From NCBI GenBank assembly GCA_023145575.1, contig JAGLDN010000310.1, forward strand, positions 1 to 9,468: 9,468 nt of DNA. Reading direction: 5' to 3'. The notes beneath the pieces are model-generated. The model was not told the origin of the DNA. It worked only from the letters and a program-made list of their open reading frames with translations, and ran no database searches. The DNA comes from Psychromonas sp. GTDB lineage: Bacteria > Pseudomonadota > Gammaproteobacteria > Enterobacterales > Psychromonadaceae. Every line of letters starts with the position of its first letter. The first letter of the stretch is position 1. The translations under genes and the position numbers were made by a program. Shown here one piece after another: positions 1 to 6,136 of this stretch.

Positions 1-190
1 ATGTGAAAGATCAACAGCCCCTAAATTTCGTTATTTTTAATAGAGCTTGTAATACATTGTGCATCTTATTCATAAAAAAGTGACAAGCTATTAAAGTAGC
101 GCTTAACAAGTAGGATTGGTCATCAGCAAAATTTTAGTTAGATGATAAAATTTTCATAATGAGACATCAACTGACATACTCATAAAATAA
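1..190. other. non-coding leader upstream of the molybdenum operon
   Basis: AT-rich stretch without a credible gene on either strand. It should contain the operon promoter, but no good -35/-10 pair stands out. The best pair is TTGTAA at 47-52 and TCATAA at 70-75 with a 17-bp spacer, which is weak. I see no ModE-type operator (paired TATATA-containing half-sites) and nothing resembling the conserved helices of a molybdenum-cofactor riboswitch. The one clear structure is an inverted repeat at 128-154, described separately. Confidence 0.6.
128..154. repeat. perfect 9-bp inverted repeat, possible operator
   Basis: AAAATTTTA at 128-136 is mirrored by TAAAATTTT at 146-154 across a 9-bp centre. The same 8-bp core AAAATTTT also occurs as a direct repeat 19 bp apart, close to two helical turns. 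It ends 36 bp before the mobA start, where a repressor or activator site would sit. The A/T-only composition makes chance occurrence quite possible in this genome, so a regulatory role is a guess. Confidence 0.3.
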
Positions 191-772
191 ATGAATAAAA
201 TAGCAGGTATAGTGCTTGCGGGTGGTTTGTCTTCTCGCATGGGTAAAGATAAAGCGACATTGAAATTAGAAGCTAATACATTGCTTGAGCAAGCTATTTA
301 TATGTTAGAGGCTTGTTCCCTTGATAAGGTATTTGTCAGTGGTGACTATGAAGCCTTTAATTCTATACCCGATCGTCAAAAATCATTAGGCCCAATAGGG
401 GGTTTAGATGCGTGTGTTGCAAAATTATTTGGAGAATTTGATGCACTGTGCATTATTCCTGTTGATATGCCTTTTTTAACTGCAAATGAATGCTTAATTT
501 TAATTAAAAAATATGAGCAATATCCGATAGGTGTCTATTACTCGCAATCTACGTTCCCAATGATTTTGCCATTGAATCGTTTGCTAAAAAATTATTTAAC
601 AGAAGTATTAACTTCACCACATAATAAAGATCGTTCGCTGTATAGATTATTAAAAACCCTTAAACTAAAAAAGATTAAAAGATTAGAAAAAAATGTTTAT
701 CGTTTCAAAAATATTAATACACAGCAACAATGGAATGACTGTCTGCTCACACATAAGCAGATCTCAAAATAA
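191..772 (+). CDS. mobA: molybdenum cofactor guanylyltransferase MobA
   Basis: MobA transfers GMP from GTP to molybdenum-bound molybdopterin in the cytoplasm, giving the MGD cofactor of DMSO-reductase-family enzymes. The 193-residue length matches the E. coli protein (about 194). The N-terminal nucleotide-binding signature LAGGLSSRMGKDK lies at residues 9-21, GPIGG at 67-71, and the metal-binding aspartate is D92 in VDMPF (91-95). The conserved C-terminal NINT motif is at 174-177. The start is fixed by the signature beginning at residue 9, but the Shine-Dalgarno signal is poor. It is first in an eight-gene molybdenum operon, which favours MobA over MocA-type paralogues. The C-terminal third is lysine-rich and diverges from E. 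coli. Confidence 0.9.
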   Translation: MNKIAGIVLAGGLSSRMGKDKATLKLEANTLLEQAIYMLEACSLDKVFVSGDYEAFNSIPDRQKSLGPIGGLDACVAKLFGEFDALCIIPVDMPFLTANECLILIKKYEQYPIGVYYSQSTFPMILPLNRLLKNYLTEVLTSPHNKDRSLYRLLKTLKLKKIKRLEKNVYRFKNINTQQQWNDCLLTHKQISK

Positions 773-790
773 ATAGAGAAAGGAATGTAT

Positions 791-1306
791 ATGAGCCAAG
801 TATCAACTAACGAATTTAAACCCGCTAATATGGCTGTATTAACGGTATCAGATACGCGAAATGAAGAAAATGATACATCAGGAAATTATCTTGCTGGTGC
901 ATTAATTGACGCGGGTCATGCGTTAACGCGTAAGAAAATTGTGATTGATTGTCTTTATGAAATCCGAGCCACTGTTGCTACATGGATTGCTGATGATGAA
1001 ATTGATGTGATACTAATAACTGGCGGTACTGGTTTTACAACGCGAGATATGACACCAGATGCTATTCGTGTTTTATTTGATAAACAAGTTGAAGGATTTG
1101 GTGAATTATTTCGCCATGTCTCATATCAAGAAATCGGCTCATCAACAATTCAAAGTCGAGCACTTGCAGGTTTTGCAAATAATACAGTTATTTTTAGTAT
1201 GCCAGGCTCAACAGGAGCCTGCCGAACTGCATGGACAAAAATTATCGAAGAGCAATTGAATTCTACACATAAGCCATGTAATTTTATGCCGCATATCGCA
1301 TCTTAA
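791..1306 (+). CDS. moaB: molybdopterin adenylyltransferase-family protein MoaB
   Basis: The protein is of the MoaB/MogA family, which binds molybdopterin and (for MogA) adenylates it before molybdate insertion. It has 171 residues against about 170 in E. coli MoaB and starts with the same MSQVST. The pterin-binding TGGTG is at 77-81, the MPGS loop at 137-140, and the C-terminal PCNFMPH matches E. coli PCNFHPH. I start it at 791: AGGA at 781-784 is 6 bases before this ATG, whereas the in-frame ATG at 785 directly abuts the Shine-Dalgarno sequence. The segment after TGGTG contains RDMTPDA, which resembles MogA more than E. coli MoaB. Adenylyltransferase activity is therefore plausible but unproven. 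It lies 18 bp after mobA and 1 bp before moaC. Confidence 0.92.
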   Translation: MSQVSTNEFKPANMAVLTVSDTRNEENDTSGNYLAGALIDAGHALTRKKIVIDCLYEIRATVATWIADDEIDVILITGGTGFTTRDMTPDAIRVLFDKQVEGFGELFRHVSYQEIGSSTIQSRALAGFANNTVIFSMPGSTGACRTAWTKIIEEQLNSTHKPCNFMPHIAS

Positions 1307-1307
1307 G

Positions 1308-1811
1308 ATGGAAAATAAATTTAACCATATTAATCAAGATGGGAAAGCTAATATGGTTGATGTGACACATAAAAAAGTGACAGAGCGCCAAGCGATTGCA
1401 CAGGCTTATGTTGAAATGTCAAAAAAGACACTTGATTTAATTTTAAGCGGTGAGCACCATAAAGGTGATGTTTTCGCGACGGCGCGGATTGCTGGTATTA
1501 TGGCAGCTAAACGCACAGCATCTCTTATTCCGCTTTGTCATCCGCTTGCATTAACTAAAGTAGAAGTCAATTTAACAGTCGAGCCAGCACATAATAGGGT
1601 GAGAATTGAAAGCCTTTGTAAGTTGTCAGGAAAAACCGGTGTTGAAATGGAAGCCCTTACTGCGGCATCAGTCACGGCATTAACCATTTATGATATGTGC
1701 AAAGCACTGCAAAAAGACATGGTGATTTCAAGTATTCAACTATTAGAAAAAACAGGTGGTAAATCAGGTCATTTTCGAGCAAAAAACAAAGCAATAAGTG
1801 AGATAAATTGA
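1308..1811 (+). CDS. moaC: cyclic pyranopterin monophosphate synthase MoaC
   Basis: MoaC converts the MoaA product (3',8-cyclo-7,8-dihydro-GTP) into cyclic pyranopterin monophosphate, the first stable molybdopterin precursor. The protein has 167 residues (E. coli 161). Family blocks are NMVDV (15-19), KGDVFATARIAGIMAAKRT (52-70), LIPLCHPL (73-80), GVEMEALTAASVTALTIYDM (111-130) and LLEKTGGKSG (145-154). The expected catalytic residues are present: K52, H78, D129 and K132, each one position after its E. coli equivalent. The N-terminus up to HIN aligns with E. coli, supporting the ATG one base after the moaB stop. No strong Shine-Dalgarno sequence is visible, so coupling to moaB is likely. MoaA, its usual partner, is not encoded here. 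Confidence 0.96.
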   Translation: MENKFNHINQDGKANMVDVTHKKVTERQAIAQAYVEMSKKTLDLILSGEHHKGDVFATARIAGIMAAKRTASLIPLCHPLALTKVEVNLTVEPAHNRVRIESLCKLSGKTGVEMEALTAASVTALTIYDMCKALQKDMVISSIQLLEKTGGKSGHFRAKNKAISEIN

Positions 1812-2059
1812 TGATAAAAATCTTATTTTTTGCTAGTCTCAAAGATCAATTAAAAACGGAGAGCATTGAATTACCTGCCAATGAAAATCAATGTGTTGAT
1901 ATGTTATTAAAGCATTTATCAACTCGAGATGCGATTTGGCAAAAAGCATTGTCAAACAGTGCATTATGCATTGCTGTTAATCACACAATCGCAGTTAAGA
2001 GCACAGTGCTAAAAACTGGCGATGAAGTTGCCTTTTTTCCCCCTGTAACCGGTGGTTAA
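1811..2059 (+). CDS. moaD: molybdopterin synthase sulfur-carrier subunit MoaD
   Basis: MoaD is the small ubiquitin-like subunit that carries the thiocarboxylate sulfur used by MoaE to make the molybdopterin dithiolene. It has 82 residues (E. coli 81), begins MIKILFFASL like E. coli MIKVLFFA, and ends in DEVAFFPPVTGG. The C-terminal Gly-Gly that MoeB adenylates and that is then thiolated is intact. The ATG at 1811 shares its A with the moaC stop (TGATG), a classic coupling junction. An in-frame TTG at 1808 is possible but would add only one residue. moaE begins inside its last codons, matching the tight pairing of the two subunits. Confidence 0.95.
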   Translation: MIKILFFASLKDQLKTESIELPANENQCVDMLLKHLSTRDAIWQKALSNSALCIAVNHTIAVKSTVLKTGDEVAFFPPVTGG

Positions 2060-2507
2060 ATTGATAAAAGTACAAACAGCAGATTTCAATCAGCAGCAAG
2101 AATATGAGCGACTTCGTGATCATCCCAGCACGGGTGCTATTGTTACTTTTACAGGACTTGTGCGTGATATTAGCAATGGTGAAAATATTAACGCGTTAAC
2201 GATTGAACACTACGGAATAATGACCCAAAAAATATTGGCTGAGCTTGTAGCGAATGCAAGAAAACGTTGGTCTATCAATGACTGCACTGTTATTCACCGT
2301 GTTGGCGATCTGCAATTACGAGATCAAATTGTATTTGTTGGTATTGCGAGCTTACATCGTGGAGAGGCATTTGCTGCTTGTGAATTCATTATGGATTTTT
2401 TAAAAACCCAGGCGCCTTTTTGGAAAAAAGAAACCAATGCAGAAGGTAAACAATATTGGGTTGATGCGGCGCAGAGTGATCAACGGGCACTTGAAAAATG
2501 GCGGTAG
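2052..2507 (+). CDS. moaE: molybdopterin synthase catalytic subunit MoaE
   Basis: MoaE is the large subunit of molybdopterin synthase. It binds cyclic pyranopterin monophosphate and inserts two sulfurs delivered by MoaD. The GTG start at 2052 gives 151 residues, close to the E. coli length of 150. Conserved parts are VTFTGLVRD (31-39, R38), LHRGEAF (101-107) and MDFLKTQAPFWKKE (114-127). The lysines that react with substrate and with the MoaD C-terminus correspond to K118 and K125. The GTG start overlaps the moaD stop by 8 bp. A TTG at 2061, five bases after GGTGG, is an alternative that would remove three residues. modA begins before its stop codon. Confidence 0.94.
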   Translation: MVKLIKVQTADFNQQQEYERLRDHPSTGAIVTFTGLVRDISNGENINALTIEHYGIMTQKILAELVANARKRWSINDCTVIHRVGDLQLRDQIVFVGIASLHRGEAFAACEFIMDFLKTQAPFWKKETNAEGKQYWVDAAQSDQRALEKWR

Positions 2508-3223
2508 TAATGCGTTTATTCATCCTGTTGTTTTTATCGTTTTCAAGTTTTATAGCGCATGCAGAAATCAAAATCGCGGTTGCTAGTAATTTTAAAATGA
2601 CATTAATCGACATTGCCAAAGAATATAAACACGAAATAGGCAAAACAGTGATAATTTCAAGTGCCTCAACAGGGATTTTATTTAATCAAATAATGCATGG
2701 AGCGCCCTTTGATCTGTTCTTATCAGCAGACGTTGCCCGCGCTAGGTTAATTGAATCTTCACCGCAAGGGGTAATGGGGAGTCGTTTTACCTATGCGCGA
2801 GGGCAATTGGCATTTTGGCAACCAAAATCACCAGTACAAGTCACTGCAGATAGTTTATCCCATTATAAAGATAGGATAGCCATTGCCGATCCTAAATTAG
2901 CACCTTATGGTCTGGCAACAAAGCAGGCTTTAATAAGTATGAAATTATGGAAAAATCATCAATATATACAAGGTACAAATATAGTACAAACTTATCAATT
3001 TATTGATTCAGGCAATATCAATGCTGGCTTTGTTGCTTATGTGTTAGTTAAAAAGCTGCCAAAAAAACAATATTATTTATTACCAACAGATTTATTTCAG
3101 CCGATTGAACAGCAGGGTGTTATTTTAGCGAAAAGTAGACACCTTAATGAGACAAAACAATTTGTCAACTTTCTAAAGTCAGCTAAAATCAAACAGTTGA
3201 TCCAGCAAAAAGGTTATTTATAA
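2498..3223 (+). CDS. modA: periplasmic molybdate-binding protein ModA
   Basis: ModA captures molybdate (and tungstate) in the periplasm and delivers it to the ModB channel. A signal peptide, with hydrophobic core FILLFLSFSSFIA, ends in AHA|EIK with cleavage expected after residue 22. The mature part starts with IAVASNF, followed by SSASTGILFNQIMHGAPFDL (54-73) and SAD (76-78), typical of the family. By alignment with E. coli, oxyanion ligands are likely S30, S57, A135, V163 and Y181. With 241 residues it is slightly shorter than E. coli (257). The ATG at 2498 overlaps moaE by 10 bp. The in-frame ATG at 2510 follows GGCGG by five bases and would give a compact signal peptide beginning MRLF, so it may be the true start. 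Confidence 0.93.
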   Translation: MAVVMRLFILLFLSFSSFIAHAEIKIAVASNFKMTLIDIAKEYKHEIGKTVIISSASTGILFNQIMHGAPFDLFLSADVARARLIESSPQGVMGSRFTYARGQLAFWQPKSPVQVTADSLSHYKDRIAIADPKLAPYGLATKQALISMKLWKNHQYIQGTNIVQTYQFIDSGNINAGFVAYVLVKKLPKKQYYLLPTDLFQPIEQQGVILAKSRHLNETKQFVNFLKSAKIKQLIQQKGYL

Positions 3224-3225
3224 TT

Positions 3226-3912
3226 GTGCTAACTGAGCTTGACTATAGCGCTTTTTGGTTGACGCTTAAACTTGCCGGCTTTACGACGATTATATTGTTA
3301 ATTTTATCACCCGCCTTAGCGTGGTGGCTTGCACGCAGTAAGTTATTTTTTAGACCTGTCGTTGAAGCGTTCGTTGCCTTACCCTTGGTACTCCCGCCGA
3401 CTGTATTAGGTTTTTATTTATTACTTTCATTTTCCCCAAACAATATTTTTGGTAGATTTTGGCTTAATTTTACAGGCTCTACACTTGCATTTTCGTTTTC
3501 AGGCTTGCTTATTGCGTCTGTGATTTATTCATTGCCGTTTGTTGTTCAACCGTTACAAAGTGCCTTTGTGAATTTTGATAAAGCTCATCTAGAAGTAGCT
3601 GCAACAATGGGATTTAATGCTCGAGAGCGTTTTTATAAAATCGTTTTGCCAATGACGCTGCCGAGTTTTATTATTGCAGGAGCACTCGGTTTTGCGCATA
3701 CCATTGGCGAGTTTGGCGTGGTGCTTATGATTGGTGGAAATATCCCTGGTGAAACACAAGTGCTTTCTATTGCTTTATTTGATCATGTTGAAACATTGCA
3801 ATATAAGCAGGCGCATATGTTATCAATCACTTTACTTGTTTTTTCAATGACTTTATTAGTGCTTATTTATGGTGTATTACAAAAACGTCAAAGGCGGTTA
3901 AACAATGCCTGA
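3226..3912 (+). CDS. modB: molybdate ABC transporter permease ModB
   Basis: ModB is the inner-membrane channel, acting as a homodimer that receives molybdate from ModA and is driven by ModC. It has 228 residues (E. coli about 229), with hydrophobic segments near 12-34, 46-68, 88-110, 143-170 and 195-217. The cytoplasmic EAA-type coupling loop runs from E123 to P142 (EVAATMG then KIVLP), followed by the ModB hallmarks GEFG (161-164) and GNIPGET (171-177). The start is GTG, 2 bp after the modA stop, with only a distant AAAGG upstream, so it probably depends on coupling from modA. modC begins 8 bp before its stop. Confidence 0.94.
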   Translation: MLTELDYSAFWLTLKLAGFTTIILLILSPALAWWLARSKLFFRPVVEAFVALPLVLPPTVLGFYLLLSFSPNNIFGRFWLNFTGSTLAFSFSGLLIASVIYSLPFVVQPLQSAFVNFDKAHLEVAATMGFNARERFYKIVLPMTLPSFIIAGALGFAHTIGEFGVVLMIGGNIPGETQVLSIALFDHVETLQYKQAHMLSITLLVFSMTLLVLIYGVLQKRQRRLNNA

Positions 3913-4981
3913 ATTAATCGCCAACAAAAAAATTATGGCTTTTGATTTAAGTACGCAAAATAATGAGATGTTATTTCATTTTAAAGGTGAGATTGCATTA
4001 TTAGGTGTCTGCGGTGTATTTGGTGATTCTGGATCAGGAAAAACTACGTTTGCCCGGGCAGTTGCAGGCTTAGATGATGGTTTTATTGGTCAACTACAGT
4101 TTGGTGACGATATTTGGCAATCAAACGCGCATTTTTTGAAAACGGAAAAAAGAAAAATTGGCATGGTGTTTCAGGAGCCAAGATTATTTCCCCATTTAGA
4201 TGTTAATGCCAATCTAGTAATAGCATCAAATAAAAAGAGAAAGCCACTATACTCTATTGCGCAGCTCGGCAAAGCATTAGATTTTAATGATTTATTGGCT
4301 AAAAAAACAACGCAGTTATCAGGTGGTCAAAAACAACGTATTGCGATCGCAAGGGCCATTCTAACCGCAACTGATCTGCTGATCATGGATGAGCCTTTAT
4401 CTTCGTTAGATCAGCACAGTCGCAATATATTGCTGCCATTTATAAAACAACTCAGCACCCGTTTACCTATTATTTACATCACCCATTCCATGAAAGAGTT
4501 GTTTTATTTAAGTGGGCAAATGATATTAATTTCTCATGGGAAGATTGAAGCAATTGGCAGTCCTCAAGCGTTGTTTTTAGATACCAAACTTAGCCTCGTT
4601 AAGCATGATCATTACGGACTGTTTTTATATGTAACAGATCTCCTCTGGGACAGTCATTATGCAGTTATGAAAGGTAAAATAGATGGGCAAGCGGTGATGT
4701 TAACTGTATCTGAATATAAAGGTGAAAGCATGAAAGTAAAAGTAGAAAGTAGAGATGTTATCATATCAAGAGCGCCATTACATGCCAGTTCATTACAAAA
4801 TAAACTCATGGTGACGATTGAAAAAATAGAGTCTATTTCACAATGGAGTGTTCTATTAACTCTGTGCATAAAAAAACAAAAGCTATTGGCAAAAATCACC
4901 AAGAAATCATTATTGGAACTAAAGCTTCAAGAAAAAGAGTTAATTTTTGCCTATATTAAAGCAGTGAGTATTTTAGGGTGA
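3905..4981 (+). CDS. modC: molybdate ABC transporter ATP-binding protein ModC
   Basis: ModC is the cytoplasmic ATPase that powers the ModB channel. All ABC motifs are intact: Walker A GDSGSGKT (40-47), Q-loop Q90 in VFQEPRLFPH, signature LSGGQKQR (138-145), Walker B LLIMDEP (158-164), and switch histidine H194. The last 70 or so residues, from about 287, form a Mop/TOBE domain that in relatives binds molybdate and inhibits transport when the metal is plentiful. SSLQN and AKITKKSLLEL fit that fold. The 358-residue length matches E. coli (352). Shine-Dalgarno AAGGCGG (3891-3897) is 7 bases before the ATG. Three further in-frame stop codons follow the TGA directly. Confidence 0.95.
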   Translation: MPELIANKKIMAFDLSTQNNEMLFHFKGEIALLGVCGVFGDSGSGKTTFARAVAGLDDGFIGQLQFGDDIWQSNAHFLKTEKRKIGMVFQEPRLFPHLDVNANLVIASNKKRKPLYSIAQLGKALDFNDLLAKKTTQLSGGQKQRIAIARAILTATDLLIMDEPLSSLDQHSRNILLPFIKQLSTRLPIIYITHSMKELFYLSGQMILISHGKIEAIGSPQALFLDTKLSLVKHDHYGLFLYVTDLLWDSHYAVMKGKIDGQAVMLTVSEYKGESMKVKVESRDVIISRAPLHASSLQNKLMVTIEKIESISQWSVLLTLCIKKQKLLAKITKKSLLELKLQEKELIFAYIKAVSILG

Positions 4982-5106
4982 TAATAGTAATTTTAGTCAA
5001 TAACTTATCAATATTTTTTGTAAATTTTCACACTTGACATATGATGATGATAAGTGGAATTTTAATGCTACATGCTAGCGATGACTTTCATTACTCTTTC
5101 TAGTCA
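4982..5106. other. intergenic region between convergent modC and the small membrane gene
   Basis: No coding potential is seen. It begins TAATAGTAA, extending the modC stop. An 8-bp inverted repeat, ACTTATCA (5003-5010) and TGATAAGT (5048-5055), has a 37-base loop. A shorter ATGACT (5081-5086)/AGTCAT (5102-5107) pair abuts the stop of the minus-strand gene. Neither is followed by a clear T-run in either direction, so I do not call an intrinsic terminator. TCATTACTC occurs twice at a 16-bp interval (5088-5096 and 5104-5112), the second copy covering the minus-strand stop codon. Confidence 0.5.
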
Positions 5107-5490
5107 TTACTCCCTCGATTGTTTTGCGATTTTCCAATGTATGAATAATGCACTTCCGGTAACGAGAATAAAAATTAAGGTTTTTAATAACGTTTGATAT
5201 CCTTCTCGCTGCTCTGCTTTAATGGCTACAAAGAATTTATCTAGCCTATCTTTTGTTAGTGTATCTCTATTTGGTCGAATAGCTTCATCACTGGCTTTAG
5301 AATCGTTATTATTTACATCATCCCAATAAGTATCATTGCTTTGATATTTTGCGTAGTCATAGGAAAGCATGGTAAATTTTGGTGCAGTAACTTCAAAGAT
5401 GGAATATATGCCAATACTTGATGCTATAACGAGACAAATCATCGAGGCGAAACAGACTGACAACGCATAAATTTCTAATTTTGATTTCAT
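5107..5490 (-). CDS. small two-helix membrane protein, function unknown
   Basis: I do not recognise this 127-residue protein. It has two hydrophobic helices, at about 8-31 (IYALSVCFASMICLVIASS) and 100-118 (LKTLIFILVTGSALF). Between them lies a polar, acidic stretch of about 67 residues rich in Asn and Asp. Lysines before the first helix and K/R residues after the second predict both ends in the cytoplasm and the loop in the periplasm. I start at the ATG at 5490, which has GGTG six bases upstream. An in-frame TTG at 5523 would add 11 basic residues but its AAGGA lies too close. The stop is doubled (TAA TGA). It is the last of three same-strand unknown genes, 127 bp after its neighbour, and may have its own promoter. 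Confidence 0.65.
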   Translation of the reverse strand: MKSKLEIYALSVCFASMICLVIASSIGIYSIFEVTAPKFTMLSYDYAKYQSNDTYWDDVNNNDSKASDEAIRPNRDTLTKDRLDKFFVAIKAEQREGYQTLLKTLIFILVTGSALFIHWKIAKQSRE

Positions 5491-5541
5491 TTTAAACACC
5501 GTATTTAACTTTCTTCGTCTCAATTCCTTTTGCTAGATGAT

Positions 5542-5570
5542 ATTATCCCAATTTCACCTCCAAATGCTAA
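5542..5570 (-). promoter_or_regulatory. candidate promoter of the two-helix membrane gene
   Basis: On the minus strand, TTAGCA (5570-5565) and GATAAT (5547-5542) are 17 bp apart, matching the sigma-70 elements at 4/6 and 5/6 positions. Transcription would begin near 5535, about 45 bases before the ATG at 5490. The spacer contains GGAGGTGA (5561-5554), a perfect ribosome-binding-like sequence with no usable start codon after it. AT-rich DNA yields such matches by chance. Confidence 0.35.
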
Positions 5571-5617
5571 AGCCTGACAAAGTACCTTTACGTCACATGG
5601 GTCTATAATAAATGCCC

Positions 5618-6091
5618 CTAAGATACGCCACTATTCGCTTCAAAACCACCTAAAACTGTTATTTCTAAAGAGCGAAAAAGATCCCAAAACTCTACTATGC
5701 TCATCTCTACTTCAACTTTACGGACTTTCATCATGTCGCCAGTAGCGAACATCATTTCAGGAATGTTGCTATAACCCTGTAAACTTGAAACTGTAAATTT
5801 GACTTTAACAGGATCTTTTTGTGAGATATTATTTTCACGTATCGACATTGAAACACCAACAGCATATTCATCATGGCGGATATGGTCGTTCTCTTGTAAC
5901 CATTCGTCAGCTATTAAGAGTTCGCTACGATTTGAATCTTCAGTGTTAGCTTTTTTATCGTCAAATTGTACAGATGCTATATATTTATGCGCATTAGTCT
6001 CTTTAAACATGCCGCCTGTGTCTGGGATTCGTTTTGGCGTATCATCTGTTCTACTCATAAATGCTGGTAAAATACAAGATTGTTCTTTCAT
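5618..6091 (-). CDS. hypothetical acidic soluble protein
   Basis: I do not recognise this 157-residue protein. It has no signal peptide or membrane segment. The first 75 residues look polar and loosely structured, with many Asp, Glu, Asn and Lys. Residues 76-148 look like a folded beta-rich domain (YAVGVSMSI, VKVKFTVSSL, KVEVEMS) ending in an amphipathic SIVEFWDLFRSLEITVL segment (131-147). The start is well supported: AAAGGAG lies 7 bases before the ATG, the strongest ribosome binding site of the minus-strand genes. It begins 45 bp after the stop of the upstream gene on the same strand. The exported, effector or immunity nature of either product cannot be told from sequence alone. Confidence 0.7.
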   Translation of the reverse strand: MKEQSCILPAFMSRTDDTPKRIPDTGGMFKETNAHKYIASVQFDDKKANTEDSNRSELLIADEWLQENDHIRHDEYAVGVSMSIRENNISQKDPVKVKFTVSSLQGYSNIPEMMFATGDMMKVRKVEVEMSIVEFWDLFRSLEITVLGGFEANSGVS

Positions 6092-6125
6092 TATTTACTC
6101 CTTTTGTTTGTGATAATAACAAGCT

Positions 6126-6131
6126 ATTATA
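6126..6131 (-). promoter_or_regulatory. perfect -10-like TATAAT between two unknown genes
   Basis: The minus strand carries TATAAT at 6131-6126, in the 45-bp gap before the 5618-6091 gene and preceded by an A-rich run. The hexamer 17 bases upstream (ATTTCC) is a poor -35 element. It could give the second gene some independent transcription, or be a chance match in very AT-rich DNA. Confidence 0.22.
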
Positions 6132-6136
6132 ATATT

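Noticed and set aside
1..22. The first bases (TGAAAGATCAACAGCCCCT) have the look of an insertion-sequence terminal repeat reading off the left edge.
   Set aside because: Only one end is in the window, no matching inverted copy or target duplication is visible, and I cannot tie it to a named element.
1..190. Molybdenum-cofactor riboswitch or ModE operator expected before such an operon.
   Set aside because: No paired TATATA-type half-sites and no GC-containing conserved helices were found. The leader is nearly all A/T.
5034..5039. Perfect TTGACA -35 element on the + strand.
   Set aside because: No -10-like hexamer at 16-18 bp and no + strand gene downstream.
4982..5106. Bidirectional terminator between the convergent modC and 5107 genes.
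   Set aside because: The stems (8 bp with a 37-base loop, 6 bp with a 15-base loop) are weak and no T-run follows in either direction.
5799..6113. Open frame of 104 codons on the + strand.
   Set aside because: It lies antisense to the 5618-6091 gene, which has a far better ribosome binding site and protein-like composition.
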